Shown in pieces: positions 1 through 11,329 of a DNA stretch of 64,000 bases (within the stretch, counting starts at the first letter, position 1; each line of letters begins with the position of its first letter). The position numbers and the translations under genes are program-made. The notes below the pieces were generated by a model. That model worked only from the letters and a program-made list of their open reading frames with translations. It was not told where the DNA came from and searched no databases. This stretch comes from JBBRZM01 sp963813635 (lineage in GTDB: Bacteria; Actinomycetota; Acidimicrobiia; IMCC26256; JBBRZM01), in the NCBI GenBank assembly GCA_963813635.1, contig CAWEZO010000007.1, positions 496,001 through 560,000 of the forward strand, given 5' to 3'.

Positions 1-45
1 CGCGAGTTACATGGGTGCAATTCGGGCGCGAAGCAGCGCAATCCC

Positions 46-98
46 CGAACTGGCCCGCGAACACTCAAGTTTTCCTTGAGCGAATGCGGACCAGTTCG
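46..98 (-). repeat. 53-bp palindromic repeat, copy 1
   Basis: An imperfect palindrome of 53 bp. The outer arms begin CGAACTGG and end CCAGTTCG, and an inner arm pair CTCAAG/CTTGAG encloses a short loop. Its reverse complement matches the four copies near 55.7-59.8 kb, so this one lies in opposite orientation on the plus strand. It sits 52 bp beyond the stop of the minus-strand gene ending at 150, so relative to the upstream gene it points the same way as the others. The role is unknown; a transcript-end hairpin or REP-like element is the natural guess. Confidence 0.85.
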
Positions 99-149
99 GC
101 GGGCGCGAGCGGATTCCGGGGTGTTGTTTCGGCCTCAGCCGGCCCGGTC

Positions 150-626
150 TCAGCTCGAGCTGTCGCGCTCCTGCTCGTCGAGGCGCGTCCTGAGCTCCTC
201 GAGCAGCTGGCCGGCAACGGCAAGGTGCTCTTCGACACGAACGACGTACGCGAGTGGCGAGGTGTCGGGCACCTCGTCGTCAACATCGAGCTCGTTGACG
301 ATCGCGCTCGCGAACTCGGCCTGCGACGCGGGCACGACGATCGTGCCTTCCGCCTCGGGGCCCGGGCCCGTCCACTCCACCATCACCGAGAGCCCTGCGC
401 TCTCGAGTCGCCGCCGCAGAATCTGGGCCGGCAGCCGGGGCCACGATCCGAGCTCCATGAGGTCGTCGTCGCTCGTTTGCTCGGCCCGAACGCCCCACGC
501 GCCCACCGTGCCCGGCTGCGATGACGGTGGCGTGCTCACGAGCGCGACCCGGCAGTCGCTGCAGAGCAGCGAACCGGCCTGGTACTCCGCGCCGCACGAT
601 GGGCACCACACAGTCGGGCTCGACAC
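150..626 (-). CDS. zinc-ribbon protein with DUF2007-like C-terminal part
   Basis: A small soluble protein of about 158 residues. The N-terminus carries two CxxC pairs (WCPSCGAEY, then LLCSDC) typical of a zinc ribbon. The rest resembles the DUF2007 / putative signal-transducing fold (RRRLESAGL, then a short acidic C-terminal helix). No catalytic residues are visible and the function is unknown. I chose the GTG at 626 because an AGGAG ribosome-binding site lies at 632-636; a TTG at 656 would also be open but lacks this site. It is divergent from rimO, with 64 bp between the starts, so the two may share a promoter region. A 53-bp palindromic repeat follows its stop. Confidence 0.7.
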   Translation of the reverse strand: MSSPTVWCPSCGAEYQAGSLLCSDCRVALVSTPPSSQPGTVGAWGVRAEQTSDDDLMELGSWPRLPAQILRRRLESAGLSVMVEWTGPGPEAEGTIVVPASQAEFASAIVNELDVDDEVPDTSPLAYVVRVEEHLAVAGQLLEELRTRLDEQERDSSS

Positions 627-690
627 GGGGACTCCTGACGACGAGAAGCAGCCCAATCAGTCTACGAAGCCTCGCTTGTAGAATGAGCCG

Positions 691-2148
691 GTGACCAGCG
701 ACTCTGCCTCCGGCGCCCGGGCGCGGCCCAGATCGGGCGCGCCGGCGCGACCCGGATCCGGAGCGCCAGCGCGGCCCCGAACGGGCGCCGCTGCGCGCTT
801 CTACGTCGAGACGCTGGGTTGCCCCAAGAACGTGGTCGACTCCGACAAAGTGGTCGCCTCGTTGCTCGCCGACGGGCTCGAGCCGGCGGCTGCCGCCGAC
901 GAGGCCGATCTCGTCGTCGTCAACACGTGCGCGTTCATCGAGGCGGCGCGCCAGGAGTCGATCGACACCACGCTCGCCCTCGCCGGTACCCGCAAGCCCG
1001 GCGCCCGGCTCGTGGTCACCGGATGCATGGCCGAGCGTTATGGCGATGAGCTCGCTCGAGCACTGCCCGAGGCCGACGCCGTCGTCGGGTTCGGTGCCGA
1101 GGGCGCGTTGGCAGAGGTCCTCCTCGGACCCACCCGTTCGGGCGCGTCGACGGGCGCTCCCACCGGCGTGCGCGACCTGCTCGAGCTGCCGCGTCCGGTG
1201 CCCAGCGCACCGTGGGCGTACGTCAAGATCGCCGAGGGCTGCGACCGCGGTTGCGCGTTCTGCGCCATCCCGTCGTTTCGCGGCAAACAGCGGTCGCGCG
1301 TACCCGAGGCGATCGAGGCCGAAGCGCGCGCGCTGGTCGCCGGGGGAGCGGCCGAGCTCGTGCTGGTCGCGCAGGATCTCGCCTGGTACGGCCGCGACGT
1401 GGGCGAGCCCGGTGCGCTCGCGCCGCTGCTCCGTCGCCTCGACGGGCTTTCCGCGCTGGGGCTGCAGCGGATCCGCCTCCTCTATCTCTATCCGAGTGAG
1501 GTGCGCGATCCGCTCGTCGCCACCATGCTCGAGCTTCCCACTGTCGTGCCGTACTTCGACCTGTCGTTGCAACACGTCGCCGCGCCGCTCCTTCGACGCA
1601 TGAGGCGGTGGGGGAGCGGCGAGCGATTCGTCTCGATGATCGATGCCATCCGGGCGCATGAGCCGAGCGCGGCGTTCCGCTCCTCGTTCATCGTCGGGTT
1701 TCCCGGCGAGACCGAGCTCCAGCACGACGAGCTGCTCACCTTCCTCGCCGCCGTGCAGCTCGACTGGGCCGGCTTCTTCGCGTTCTCGCCCGAGGACGGC
1801 ACCCCCGCCGTCGGGCTCGACGGCGCGGTCGACGGCGAGACCGTCGACGAATGGCTGCGCGAATGCTCCGAGGTGCAAGACCCGATCAGCCATGCCGCAC
1901 GCGATGCGCTCGTGGGTACCGAGGTCGATCTGATCGTCGACAGCATTGACGACGACACCGGCGACGCCGTCGGCCGCACGCACCGCGAAGCGCCCGAGAT
2001 CGACGGCATCATCCGCCTCGACGGTACGTACGCGCGTCCGGGCTCGACGGTTCGCGCGCTCGTCATCGGGGCGCTGGGTCCCGATCTGATCGCGCGGCCA
2101 TTGACGCTGACCGGACGATCAGTCCGCGCAGGAGTCGCGTCCCGATGA
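691..2148 (+). CDS. rimO: ribosomal protein S12 methylthiotransferase RimO
   Basis: Radical SAM methylthiotransferase that adds a methylthio group to the conserved aspartate of ribosomal protein S12. The N-terminal UPF0004 domain has its three cysteines (TLGCPKN, NTCAF, TGCMAE). The radical-SAM cluster motif is CDRGCAFCAIPSFRGKQRSR, and a TRAM-like domain closes the protein. At 485 aa it is slightly long because residues 1-35 form an Ala/Arg/Pro/Gly-rich leader with about three near-repeats of SGAPARP, not normal for the family. The start is GTG; a later start is possible because the leader is not conserved. The stop overlaps the pgsA start by four bases (ATGA), so the two are probably translationally coupled. 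Confidence 0.95.
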   Translation: MTSDSASGARARPRSGAPARPGSGAPARPRTGAAARFYVETLGCPKNVVDSDKVVASLLADGLEPAAAADEADLVVVNTCAFIEAARQESIDTTLALAGTRKPGARLVVTGCMAERYGDELARALPEADAVVGFGAEGALAEVLLGPTRSGASTGAPTGVRDLLELPRPVPSAPWAYVKIAEGCDRGCAFCAIPSFRGKQRSRVPEAIEAEARALVAGGAAELVLVAQDLAWYGRDVGEPGALAPLLRRLDGLSALGLQRIRLLYLYPSEVRDPLVATMLELPTVVPYFDLSLQHVAAPLLRRMRRWGSGERFVSMIDAIRAHEPSAAFRSSFIVGFPGETELQHDELLTFLAAVQLDWAGFFAFSPEDGTPAVGLDGAVDGETVDEWLRECSEVQDPISHAARDALVGTEVDLIVDSIDDDTGDAVGRTHREAPEIDGIIRLDGTYARPGSTVRALVIGALGPDLIARPLTLTGRSVRAGVASR

Positions 2149-2717
2149 GCGCGCCGGCGATCCCTCGGAAGCGGCGCGTCGGTCCCGGAGCAGTTGCCAC
2201 GCGCGCCAACGCGATCACGATCGCCCGGCTGGTGCTCGCGGTACCCACCCTCGTGCTCGTGCGCGAGGAGGGCGCATCCTGGCTCACCGTCACCCTGTGG
2301 TTCGTCCTGTCGTGCACCGATGGCGTCGACGGGTGGGTCGCGCGACGCGACGGCACCACCCGATCGGGCGCGTTTCTCGACCCGCTGGCCGACAAGTTCC
2401 TCGTGATCGGAGGTTTCCTGGCCCTCGCGCTCCGCGACCAGCTCGCCTGGGCGGCGCTGGTGATCGTCGTGGCGCGCGAAGTCGGGATCTCGGTGTACCG
2501 CTCGTTCGCCGCCCGCCGCGGGATCTCGCTGCCGGCACGGCGCCTCGGCAAGTGGAAGACCGTCATCCAGCTGCTCGCGGTCGGCGTCGTGCTGTGTCCG
2601 ATCACCGAGAACGCCGTCGGCCTGCAGCAAACGGTGCTGTGGTTCGCGGTCGCCCTCACGTTGGTCTCGGCGTTCGACATTCTCCACAGCGGTTGGCGGG
2701 CGACGCGTGCGGTGTGA
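2145..2717 (+). CDS. pgsA: CDP-alcohol phosphatidyltransferase, probably PgsA
   Basis: Integral membrane enzyme of 190 aa that joins CDP-diacylglycerol to an alcohol, most likely glycerol-3-phosphate, giving phosphatidylglycerol phosphate. The family signature is complete: DGVDGWVAR, then G and two Asp in SGAFLDPLADK. Several hydrophobic helices follow. The position directly after rimO and before cinA is the usual actinobacterial setting of pgsA. The 3' end overlaps cinA by 11 bp. Another alcohol acceptor (inositol phosphate) cannot be excluded from the motif alone. Confidence 0.9.
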   Translation: MSAPAIPRKRRVGPGAVATRANAITIARLVLAVPTLVLVREEGASWLTVTLWFVLSCTDGVDGWVARRDGTTRSGAFLDPLADKFLVIGGFLALALRDQLAWAALVIVVAREVGISVYRSFAARRGISLPARRLGKWKTVIQLLAVGVVLCPITENAVGLQQTVLWFAVALTLVSAFDILHSGWRATRAV

Positions 2718-3938
2718 GGTCCTGGCGATCGGCACCGAGCTGTTGCTCGGCCAGATCGTCGACACCAACAGTGCCTGGATCGGCGAGCAGCTCGCGGCGT
2801 CGGGCGTCGAGAGTTACGAGCACCGCCAGGTGGGCGACAACCTGGCTCGCATGGTGGCCGCGATCAAGGACCTCGTGCACGGCGCCGACGCCCTGATCCT
2901 CTGCGGCGGGCTCGGGCCCACGCCCGACGACGTGACGCGCGAGGCGTTGGCCGCGGTGATGGGCGTCGACCTCGAGCGTCGCGACGACCTCGTGGAGCAC
3001 ATCGCGTCGCTGTTCGGCAGCCGGGGCCGCGACATGCCCGACAACAACCTCCGCCAGGCCGACGTGCCACGCGGCGCGACGGTCCTGCACAATCCGATGG
3101 GCACCGCGCCCGGGCTCGCGTGCCCCGTCGGCGAGGCGATCGTGTACGCGGTGCCGGGTGTGCCGTACGAGATGAAGGAGATGGTCACCGCGCACGTGCT
3201 CCCCGACCTGATCCGCCGTTCCGGGGGAGCGGCAACCATTCGCTCCCGGTCGCTGAAGACGTGGGGGGCGTCGGAGTCCGGTCTCGCGGAGATGATCGCG
3301 GCGCGGGTCGACGCGCAGAGCAATCCCACCATCGCGTTCCTCGCCGCGGCATCGAGGGCATCGTCGTGCGGATCACCGCGAAGGCTGCGACCGAGTCCGC
3401 GGCGCGGTCGTTGCTCGACGCGGAAGAGGCCGCCTTGCGCGAGATTCTCGGCGAGCTCGTTTTCGCCGTCGACGACGAGACGATGGAGCATGCCGTCATC
3501 GCGCGTTTGCTCGAACGGCAATGGACGATCGCCGTGGGCGAGTCGTTGACCGGCGGTCTGGTCGGGAGCCGGCTGTCCAACCCACCGGGCGCGAGCAAGG
3601 TGTTTCGCGGCTCGATCGCGTCGTATGCCACCGAAGTGAAGCACTCGGTGCTCGGTGTCACGGCCGATCGGGCGGTGAGTGAGCAGTCCGCAAAGGAGAT
3701 GGCCGACGGCGCGAGGCGTCTGCTCAGAGCCGATGTCGGGATCTCCGTGACGGGCGTGGCGGGCCCCACGGAGCAGGACGGCCAGCCGATCGGCACCGTC
3801 TGGTTCGGCCTCGCGCTCCCCGGCGTGCCGCTCGAAGCGGTGACCGCTCGGTTGCCCGGTGATCGTGACCGGATCCGGCAGTTCTCGACGATCTCGTTGC
3901 TTAATCTGTTGCGGATGCGTCTCGACGGGATGAGGTAG
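2707..3938 (+). CDS. cinA: CinA-family protein (nicotinamide-nucleotide amidase / competence-damage protein), frameshifted
   Basis: CinA has an N-terminal molybdopterin-binding-like domain and a C-terminal amidase domain that deamidates NMN for NAD salvage. The N-terminal part runs from GTG 2707 (AIGTELLLGQIVDTNSAWIG, then LCGGLGPTPDD). The C-terminal part (VGESLTGGLVGSRL, VTGVAGPTEQDG) is in another frame. The break is at about 3345, where a run of G next to GCATCGAGG appears one base short. Corrected, the product is about 410 aa, normal for the family. It overlaps pgsA at the start and ends 4 bp before thpR, so it lies inside an operon. Assembly error is more likely than true decay because both halves are well conserved. 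Confidence 0.88.
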
Positions 3939-3942
3939 GGCG

Positions 3943-4522
3943 ATGACGGTTATCGGACGTGCGTTCGTAGCGATCACGCCGCCCGATGACGTCCTCGACG
4001 CGATCGAGCACACCGTCTCGCCGGTGCGGCGCTCGCAGGCGGGGAAGAAGCTGCGCTGGGCCGGCCGCGACCAGTGGCACATCACGCTGCAATTCCTCGG
4101 GCGGGCGGCCGATGCCGATCTGCTCAATGACGCTGTCCACGAGGCCGTCAGCCGGATCGCGCCGTTCGGCGCGCAGTTCGGTGGCGCCGGCGCGTTTCCG
4201 TCCGTCGCCAAGGCAAACGTCTTGTGGGCGGGCGTCGGTGAAGGCGTGCCGCGCGACGGAGTCCCTCGCACAAACCGTGGAGCAGGCGTTGGTGCCGCTC
4301 GGCTACGCGCCGGAGCGGCGCGAGTTCCACCCGCATCTCACGCTCGCGCGCGTGAATCCACCCGGTGACGTCTCGGTGCAGGTCAACGCGCTCGACCAGG
4401 TGATCGGTGACCCGTGGCAGGTCGACGAAGTGGTGGTGATGTACAGCCTCACCCGTTCGGCCGGCGCCGAGTACGGCGTCGTCGCCCGGCACGCGCTCAA
4501 CGGCGTGGCCGGGAGCACCTGA
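3943..4522 (+). CDS. thpR: RNA 2',3'-cyclic phosphodiesterase ThpR, frameshifted
   Basis: A 2H phosphoesterase that hydrolyses 2',3'-cyclic phosphate ends of RNA (formerly 2'-5' RNA ligase). Both catalytic HxTx motifs are present: HITLQFLG in the N-terminal half and HLTLAR in the C-terminal half. They lie in different frames and the switch is at about 4250 (near GVGEGVPRD). Restored length is about 193 aa, usual for the family. The start ATG is 4 bp after the cinA stop. The gene ends just before the recA promoter. Confidence 0.85.
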
Positions 4523-4540
4523 CCGGCGATCGAGCAATGC

Positions 4541-4569
4541 TTGACCCGAACGCCTGTTCGCCCTAGCAT
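4541..4569 (+). promoter_or_regulatory. recA promoter with LexA (SOS) box in the spacer
   Basis: The -35 element is TTGACC (4541-4546) and the -10 is TAGCAT (4564-4569), with a 17-bp spacer. The spacer starts with CGAACGCCTGTTCG (4547-4560), a perfect GAAC-N4-GTTC actinobacterial LexA site. LexA bound there would block RNA polymerase directly. The distance to the recA start is 165 bp, leaving a long untranslated leader with an AGGAGGAG Shine-Dalgarno at 4721-4728. Confidence 0.88.
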
Positions 4570-4733
4570 GCCCACACGCGTGGAATTCCACGTGTGTGAT
4601 TCGAGCGTCGCAGGGGCACGGGTTCGGGGCATCCGTGCACCGGGTTCCGCATCACTGTCACACCCCCGCCGTAGGTTGCTCGCCAACGGCAATTCCCCCC
4701 ACGACAGTTCGCAGCAATCCAGGAGGAGCACCG

Positions 4734-6865
<2,132 letters not shown>

Positions 6866-6923
6866 CCGACCGTTCCGTCCAACCGTTCGGCCAATTCGCG
6901 ACCGCAGCACGTACGCTCACGGC

Positions 6924-8126
6924 GTGCCTGATCTTCCAGCCGTGCCGTCGGGCGCGGGCGGGGCGATGCCCGCGCCGATGGAGGCCGGGACGGGCCGTGC
7001 CGCGCACTACTACCCGTGTTTCGACGGCGTGCGTGCGCTCGCCGCGGTGACCGTGCTCGTGTTCCACGCGGCGCTGTTCACCGGCTCGTTCCGTGGGTCC
7101 CTGGGCGACTACCTGATCAATCTCGACGCCGGCGTGTGGGTGTTCTTCGTCGCGTCGGGGTTCTTGCTCTACCGGCCGTTCGCCCAGGCGCATTTCAGCG
7201 GCGAACGGCGGCCGAGCGTCCCCAACTACTTCCTGCGTCGCGGCACGCGCATCTATCCCGCTTACTGGATCGCGCTGTTTGTCATGACGGCCGTGCTCGG
7301 AGAAGCCACTGTGCACGGCACGGGCAATATCGTCCGCCACGCGACGCTGACGCAGCGGTACTTCGGCAACCAGCTGGCAGACGTGTTTGCCGGGTTGCCG
7401 CACGCATGGACGCTCGTAGTCGAGGTGTCGTTCTACGTGTTCCTGCCGTGCTTTGCGTATCTGGTCGTCTTGGGTGCGCGGCGCTGCTCCGCGGTCGCGG
7501 CGGAGCTCGGCGGCTTGGCCCTCATGTTCGCCGTGGGGCTCGCTGCGGTGGTGTGGGCGTCGTTCGGTGACCCGCCGCAGGCCGTGCTGGTGCTGCCGGC
7601 ACATCTGCACGTGTTCGCGCTCGGGATGTTGCTCGCGGTGTCGGTGTCGCGGCCCTGGGGCGCCGGGGTGACGGCCGCACTGGCGTGGTCGGGACGCCGG
7701 CCGTGGCTGTGGTGGCTGCTCGCGGCCGCCGTCTTCGTCGCCATCCCGCTGGTGTTCGGCCGCGCGTCCGGCGTGAAGCCCGGGCCGGGCCAGGCGCTCG
7801 CGCTCGACCTGTGCCGCACCGCGATCGGCGCGTGCATCGTCGTACCCGCGGCGCTCGGCGACCAGGGCGCCGGCCTGATCCGGCGGTTCCTGCGCGCACC
7901 GTGGATGGTGTTCCTCGGCGTCATCAGCTACGGCATCTACCTGTGGCACTACAACATCGTCGTCATCGCGCAGCGCGACTGGTTCGGGTGGAGACCGGAA
8001 ACGGGCAACGCGGTCATGGTCAGCGTGGTCGTGTTCGCCGTGACCGTCGCCGCCGCCACGGCCAGCTGGTATCTCGTCGAACGCCCGCTGATACGCCTCG
8101 TCCACCGGCGCGCCCGTCGGGCGTAG
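6924..8126 (+). CDS. acyltransferase family 3 membrane protein (OafA/YrhL type)
   Basis: A polytopic membrane protein of about 400 aa that transfers acyl groups, typically acetyl, to cell-surface glycans or other exported molecules. The family opening YYPCFDGVRALAAVTVLVFH holds the conserved Asp/Arg and His, and roughly ten hydrophobic helices follow (for example FLGVISYGIYLWHYN). It starts at GTG 6924 or ATG 6966; both give the full domain. It stands between recA and miaB, where mycobacteria have recX and others, so it is likely an insertion into an otherwise conserved cluster. The substrate is unknown. Confidence 0.85.
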   Translation: MPDLPAVPSGAGGAMPAPMEAGTGRAAHYYPCFDGVRALAAVTVLVFHAALFTGSFRGSLGDYLINLDAGVWVFFVASGFLLYRPFAQAHFSGERRPSVPNYFLRRGTRIYPAYWIALFVMTAVLGEATVHGTGNIVRHATLTQRYFGNQLADVFAGLPHAWTLVVEVSFYVFLPCFAYLVVLGARRCSAVAAELGGLALMFAVGLAAVVWASFGDPPQAVLVLPAHLHVFALGMLLAVSVSRPWGAGVTAALAWSGRRPWLWWLLAAAVFVAIPLVFGRASGVKPGPGQALALDLCRTAIGACIVVPAALGDQGAGLIRRFLRAPWMVFLGVISYGIYLWHYNIVVIAQRDWFGWRPETGNAVMVSVVVFAVTVAAATASWYLVERPLIRLVHRRARRA

Positions 8127-8154
8127 CGCCGGCTCCCCGTACACTGGTCGGCCG

Positions 8155-9546
8155 ATGACTGAGCCGCGCCGATTCCACATCCGCACCTTCGGCTGCCAGA
8201 TGAACGACCACGACTCGGAGCGCATCGCCGGTCTCCTGGTGGCCGACGGGATGCAACCGACCCCCGACATGGAGCAGGCCGACGTCGTCATCTTCAACAC
8301 GTGCTGCATCCGCGAGAACGCCGACAACAAGCTCTACGGGCACCTCGGACGGGCGAAGGCGCTCAAGGAGCAACGTCCCGACCTGCAGATCGCCGTGGGC
8401 GGCTGTCTCGCGCAAAAGGACCGCGACCTGATCGTCGAGAGAGCTGCACATGTCGACGTCGTGTTCGGTACGCATAACCTTGCCAACGCACCCGCGCTGC
8501 TCGAGCGTTCGCGGCTCGACGGTCCGATCATCGAGATCCTCGAGGAGCACGACGCGTACCCGTCGGCACTGCCGGCCCACCGCGAGCACCGCCATTCCGC
8601 CTGGGTCACGATCCAGATCGGTTGTGACAACAAGTGTGCGTTCTGCATCGTGCCGTCGGTGCGAGGCCGCGAGGTCAGCCGCCGAATGGGCGACATCGTG
8701 CGTGAGGTCGAGCAGCAAGTGGCCGACGGCGTGCGCGAGGTCACGCTGCTCGGCCAGAACGTCAACTCGTACGGCCGTGATCTTGGTGCCGGCCAGTACG
8801 CACCGCGCTTTGCCGACCTTCTTCGCGCCCTCGACGCGATCGACGGGCTCCAACGGATCCGCTTCACGTCGCCGCACCCCAAAGACCTTCGCTCCGAGAC
8901 CATCGCGGCGATGTTCGAGTGCGATGCCGTGTGCGAGCACCTGCACCTCCCGCTGCAGTCGGGAAGCGACCGCACGCTCGCGCGGATGCACCGCGGCTAC
9001 ACGGCCGAGCGATACCTCACCCGGTTGGCACAAGCGCGGAGCGCGATCCCCGACCTGGCGGTCACCACCGACATCATCGTCGGCTTCCCGGGGGAGACCG
9101 ACGCCGACTTCGAACGGACCCTCGAAGTGGTCGAGGTCGCCGAGTACGACGCGGCGTACACCTTCGTGTTCTCACCGCGGCCGGGTACCGAGGCGGCGAC
9201 GATGCACGACGACTTCATCGATCCGATGGTCACGAAAGAACGGATGCAACGACTCACGACCGCCGTCGAACGGCATGCCCTCGTGAAGCACGGGGCGCGG
9301 CTGGGCCGCGATGAAGAGGTGTTGATCGACGGCGCGTCGAAGAATGGCACCGCGATGTGCTCCGGTCGCACCCGGGGTAACAAGCTGGTGCACTTCGACG
9401 GTGGTCCGGTGCCGCCCGAGGCCGGCGGGTTTGCGACCGTCCGCATCACGTACGCGGCACCGCACTGGCTCCGCGGTGATCTCGTTGCGCTGACCCGGGC
9501 CGCGCCGGCACGTCCGCACACGCGCATTCCCGTGACGGCTGGGTGA
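8155..9546 (+). CDS. miaB: tRNA-2-methylthio-N6-dimethylallyladenosine synthase MiaB
   Basis: A radical SAM methylthiotransferase acting on i6A37 of tRNAs reading UNN codons, after MiaA. The N-terminal domain cysteines lie in FGCQMNDHDSERI, NTCCIREN and GGCLAQKD. The radical-SAM motif is CDNKCAFCIVPSVRGRE. A C-terminal TRAM domain (LVHFDGG through WLRGDLVAL) is present. At 463 aa it is full length and intact. The stop overlaps the miaA start as GTGA, coupling the two steps of the same tRNA modification. A paralogue, rimO, lies 6 kb upstream. Confidence 0.96.
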   Translation: MTEPRRFHIRTFGCQMNDHDSERIAGLLVADGMQPTPDMEQADVVIFNTCCIRENADNKLYGHLGRAKALKEQRPDLQIAVGGCLAQKDRDLIVERAAHVDVVFGTHNLANAPALLERSRLDGPIIEILEEHDAYPSALPAHREHRHSAWVTIQIGCDNKCAFCIVPSVRGREVSRRMGDIVREVEQQVADGVREVTLLGQNVNSYGRDLGAGQYAPRFADLLRALDAIDGLQRIRFTSPHPKDLRSETIAAMFECDAVCEHLHLPLQSGSDRTLARMHRGYTAERYLTRLAQARSAIPDLAVTTDIIVGFPGETDADFERTLEVVEVAEYDAAYTFVFSPRPGTEAATMHDDFIDPMVTKERMQRLTTAVERHALVKHGARLGRDEEVLIDGASKNGTAMCSGRTRGNKLVHFDGGPVPPEAGGFATVRITYAAPHWLRGDLVALTRAAPARPHTRIPVTAG

Positions 9547-10481
9547 CCACCGCGACCACGCACCTCGCGCTCGTCGGGCCGACCGCAAGCGGGAAATCTG
9601 CCCTCGCCCTCGCCGTCGCGGAGCACTTCGACGACGTGGAGCTCGTCTCGATCGACTCGATGCAGGTCTACCGCAAGCTCGACATCGGCACGGCGAAGCC
9701 GTCACGAGCCGAACGGGCCGCGGTGCAGCATCACGTGATCGATCTGGTCGAGCCGACCGAAGACTGGTCGGTCGTGCGCCATCAAGCTGCGGCGCGCGCG
9801 GCGGTCGCCGACATCGAGTCGCGCGGCAAGCGGGCGCTGCTCGTCGGCGGTACCGGGCTGTACGTGCAAGCAGTGATCGACGACCTGCGCTTCCCGGGTG
9901 AAGATCGCGGCGTGCGGGCCGAGATCGCCGCGCGGGCCGCCGAACCGGGCGGTCTGGCGGCGGCGTACGACGAGCTCGAACGGCTCGACCCGTCGGCGGC
10001 GGCCCACATCGACCCCAACAACGAGCGCCGCATCGTCCGGGCGCTCGAGGTCATTCGCATCACTGGCAAGCCGTTCTCGTCGTTTGGCGCGGGTGTCGGC
10101 GCGTGCGGCGCCACGATGTTCCCGGTGCGTCTCGCGGGTGTGTGGCTGCCACGGACGGTCCTGGCGCGACGGATCGCCGCCCGCATCGGCGCGATGCGCG
10201 ACATCGGCCTCGTCGAGGAGGTCGAGGCGCTCGTGCGGCGTCACGGCGCCCGGGTGTCGCGTACCGCGCGTCAGGCCATCGGGTACAACGAGATCATCGG
10301 CGTTCTCGAAGGACAGATCTCGTCGGTCGACGATGCGTTTGAGCGAGCGCTGCGACGCACGGCCACGTTCGCGCGTCGTCAACGGATGTGGTTCCGTCGG
10401 GACCCTCGCATCGAATGGTTCGGCACGCCGGAGAATCCGGCCGCGATACTGCCGGCGCTTCTGCAATCGTGGTCTCGGTGA
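9543..10481 (+). CDS. miaA: tRNA dimethylallyltransferase MiaA
   Basis: Transfers a dimethylallyl group to A37 of tRNAs, making the substrate of MiaB. The P-loop is GPTASGKS (residues 12-19), followed by the family segments SIDSMQVYRKLDIGTAKPS and VGGTGLYVQAVID, and a C-terminal RQRMWFRRD motif. At 312 aa it is normal and intact. It starts with GTG overlapping the miaB stop, and its own stop overlaps the dapF start in the same GTGA manner, giving a tight miaB-miaA-dapF-hflX operon. Confidence 0.96.
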   Translation: MTTATTHLALVGPTASGKSALALAVAEHFDDVELVSIDSMQVYRKLDIGTAKPSRAERAAVQHHVIDLVEPTEDWSVVRHQAAARAAVADIESRGKRALLVGGTGLYVQAVIDDLRFPGEDRGVRAEIAARAAEPGGLAAAYDELERLDPSAAAHIDPNNERRIVRALEVIRITGKPFSSFGAGVGACGATMFPVRLAGVWLPRTVLARRIAARIGAMRDIGLVEEVEALVRRHGARVSRTARQAIGYNEIIGVLEGQISSVDDAFERALRRTATFARRQRMWFRRDPRIEWFGTPENPAAILPALLQSWSR

Positions 10482-11329
10482 GCTCGATCGAGCTGGCGAA
10501 GCTTCACGCCACCGGCAACGACTTCCTCGTGCAACTCGCGAGTGAGCGTGTGCCCGCGCTCGACGCGCGCGCCGCGTGCTCCGTCTGCGACCGCCACCGG
10601 GGTATCGGTGCCGACGGGCTGATCTCGGTCGAGCCCGGCCGCGACGGCGCGGATTGCGTCATGGTGCTGCGCAACGCCGATGGCGGTCTCGCGGAGATGA
10701 CGGGCAACGGCATCCGCTGTCTGGCCTGGGTCGCACACCGCGCCGGTCTCGGCGACGGCGAGCGCCTCGTCGTGGATACCGCTGCGGGACGCCGCACCGT
10801 CGATCTCGAGACCTCGGCCGGCACCGTGACCGCGGCGACCTGCGACATGGGCCCGGTGACCTTCGAGCCTGCCGACATTCCCGTTTTCGCGCCGAGCCCG
10901 TTCGGGCTCGAGGCCACCTTCCACGGCATCACCTACGAGGGCGACGCCGCGGGCATGGGTAATCCACATCTGGTGCTGTTCGTCGACGACCCGTCGTCGG
11001 CGCGCGTCGTGCAGCACGGATCGCGCCTCGAGCGCGACGATCGCTTCCCCAACCGCACCAACGTCGAGTTCGTCGCACCCACACCGGGCGAGCCGGATGC
11101 GATCACGATGCGTGCGTGGGAGCGGGGTGTCGGCGAGACGTTGAGCTGCGGGACCGGTGCATGTGCGGCCGCTGCGGTTGCCGCCCGGCGCGGCCTGGTC
11201 GGTGATCGGGTCACCGTCCATGTGCCCGGCGGCGACCTCGTGGTCGAGCTCCGCGACACGATCCGCCTCCACGGCCCGGTGGCCCACGTGTTCGACGTGA
11301 CGATCGATGCGGCGGAGCTGCGGCCGTGA
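10478..11329 (+). CDS. dapF: diaminopimelate epimerase DapF, variant active site
   Basis: Interconverts LL- and meso-diaminopimelate for lysine and peptidoglycan. Family motifs are clear: KLHATGNDFLV, RGIGADGLI, RNADGGLAEM, GMGNPHLVLFV, NVEFV and ETLSCGTGACAAA. An oddity is that the first catalytic cysteine, normally in the CGNG motif, is Thr75 here (EMTGNGIRCLA), while the second (SCGTGAC) is kept and a Cys81 lies six residues later. It starts at GTG 10478 overlapping the miaA stop; a GTG at 10469 is an alternative. Length is 283 aa. The stop overlaps hflX by GTGA. Confidence 0.9.
   Translation: MSSIELAKLHATGNDFLVQLASERVPALDARAACSVCDRHRGIGADGLISVEPGRDGADCVMVLRNADGGLAEMTGNGIRCLAWVAHRAGLGDGERLVVDTAAGRRTVDLETSAGTVTAATCDMGPVTFEPADIPVFAPSPFGLEATFHGITYEGDAAGMGNPHLVLFVDDPSSARVVQHGSRLERDDRFPNRTNVEFVAPTPGEPDAITMRAWERGVGETLSCGTGACAAAAVAARRGLVGDRVTVHVPGGDLVVELRDTIRLHGPVAHVFDVTIDAAELRP

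Noticed and set aside
280..1983. Long open frames opposite rimO and other genes (for example 280-1983 minus, 20037-22145 minus)
   Set aside because: These are antisense frames of high-GC genes; their products are Arg/Gly/Asp-rich with no recognisable domain, while the opposite strand carries conserved proteins.
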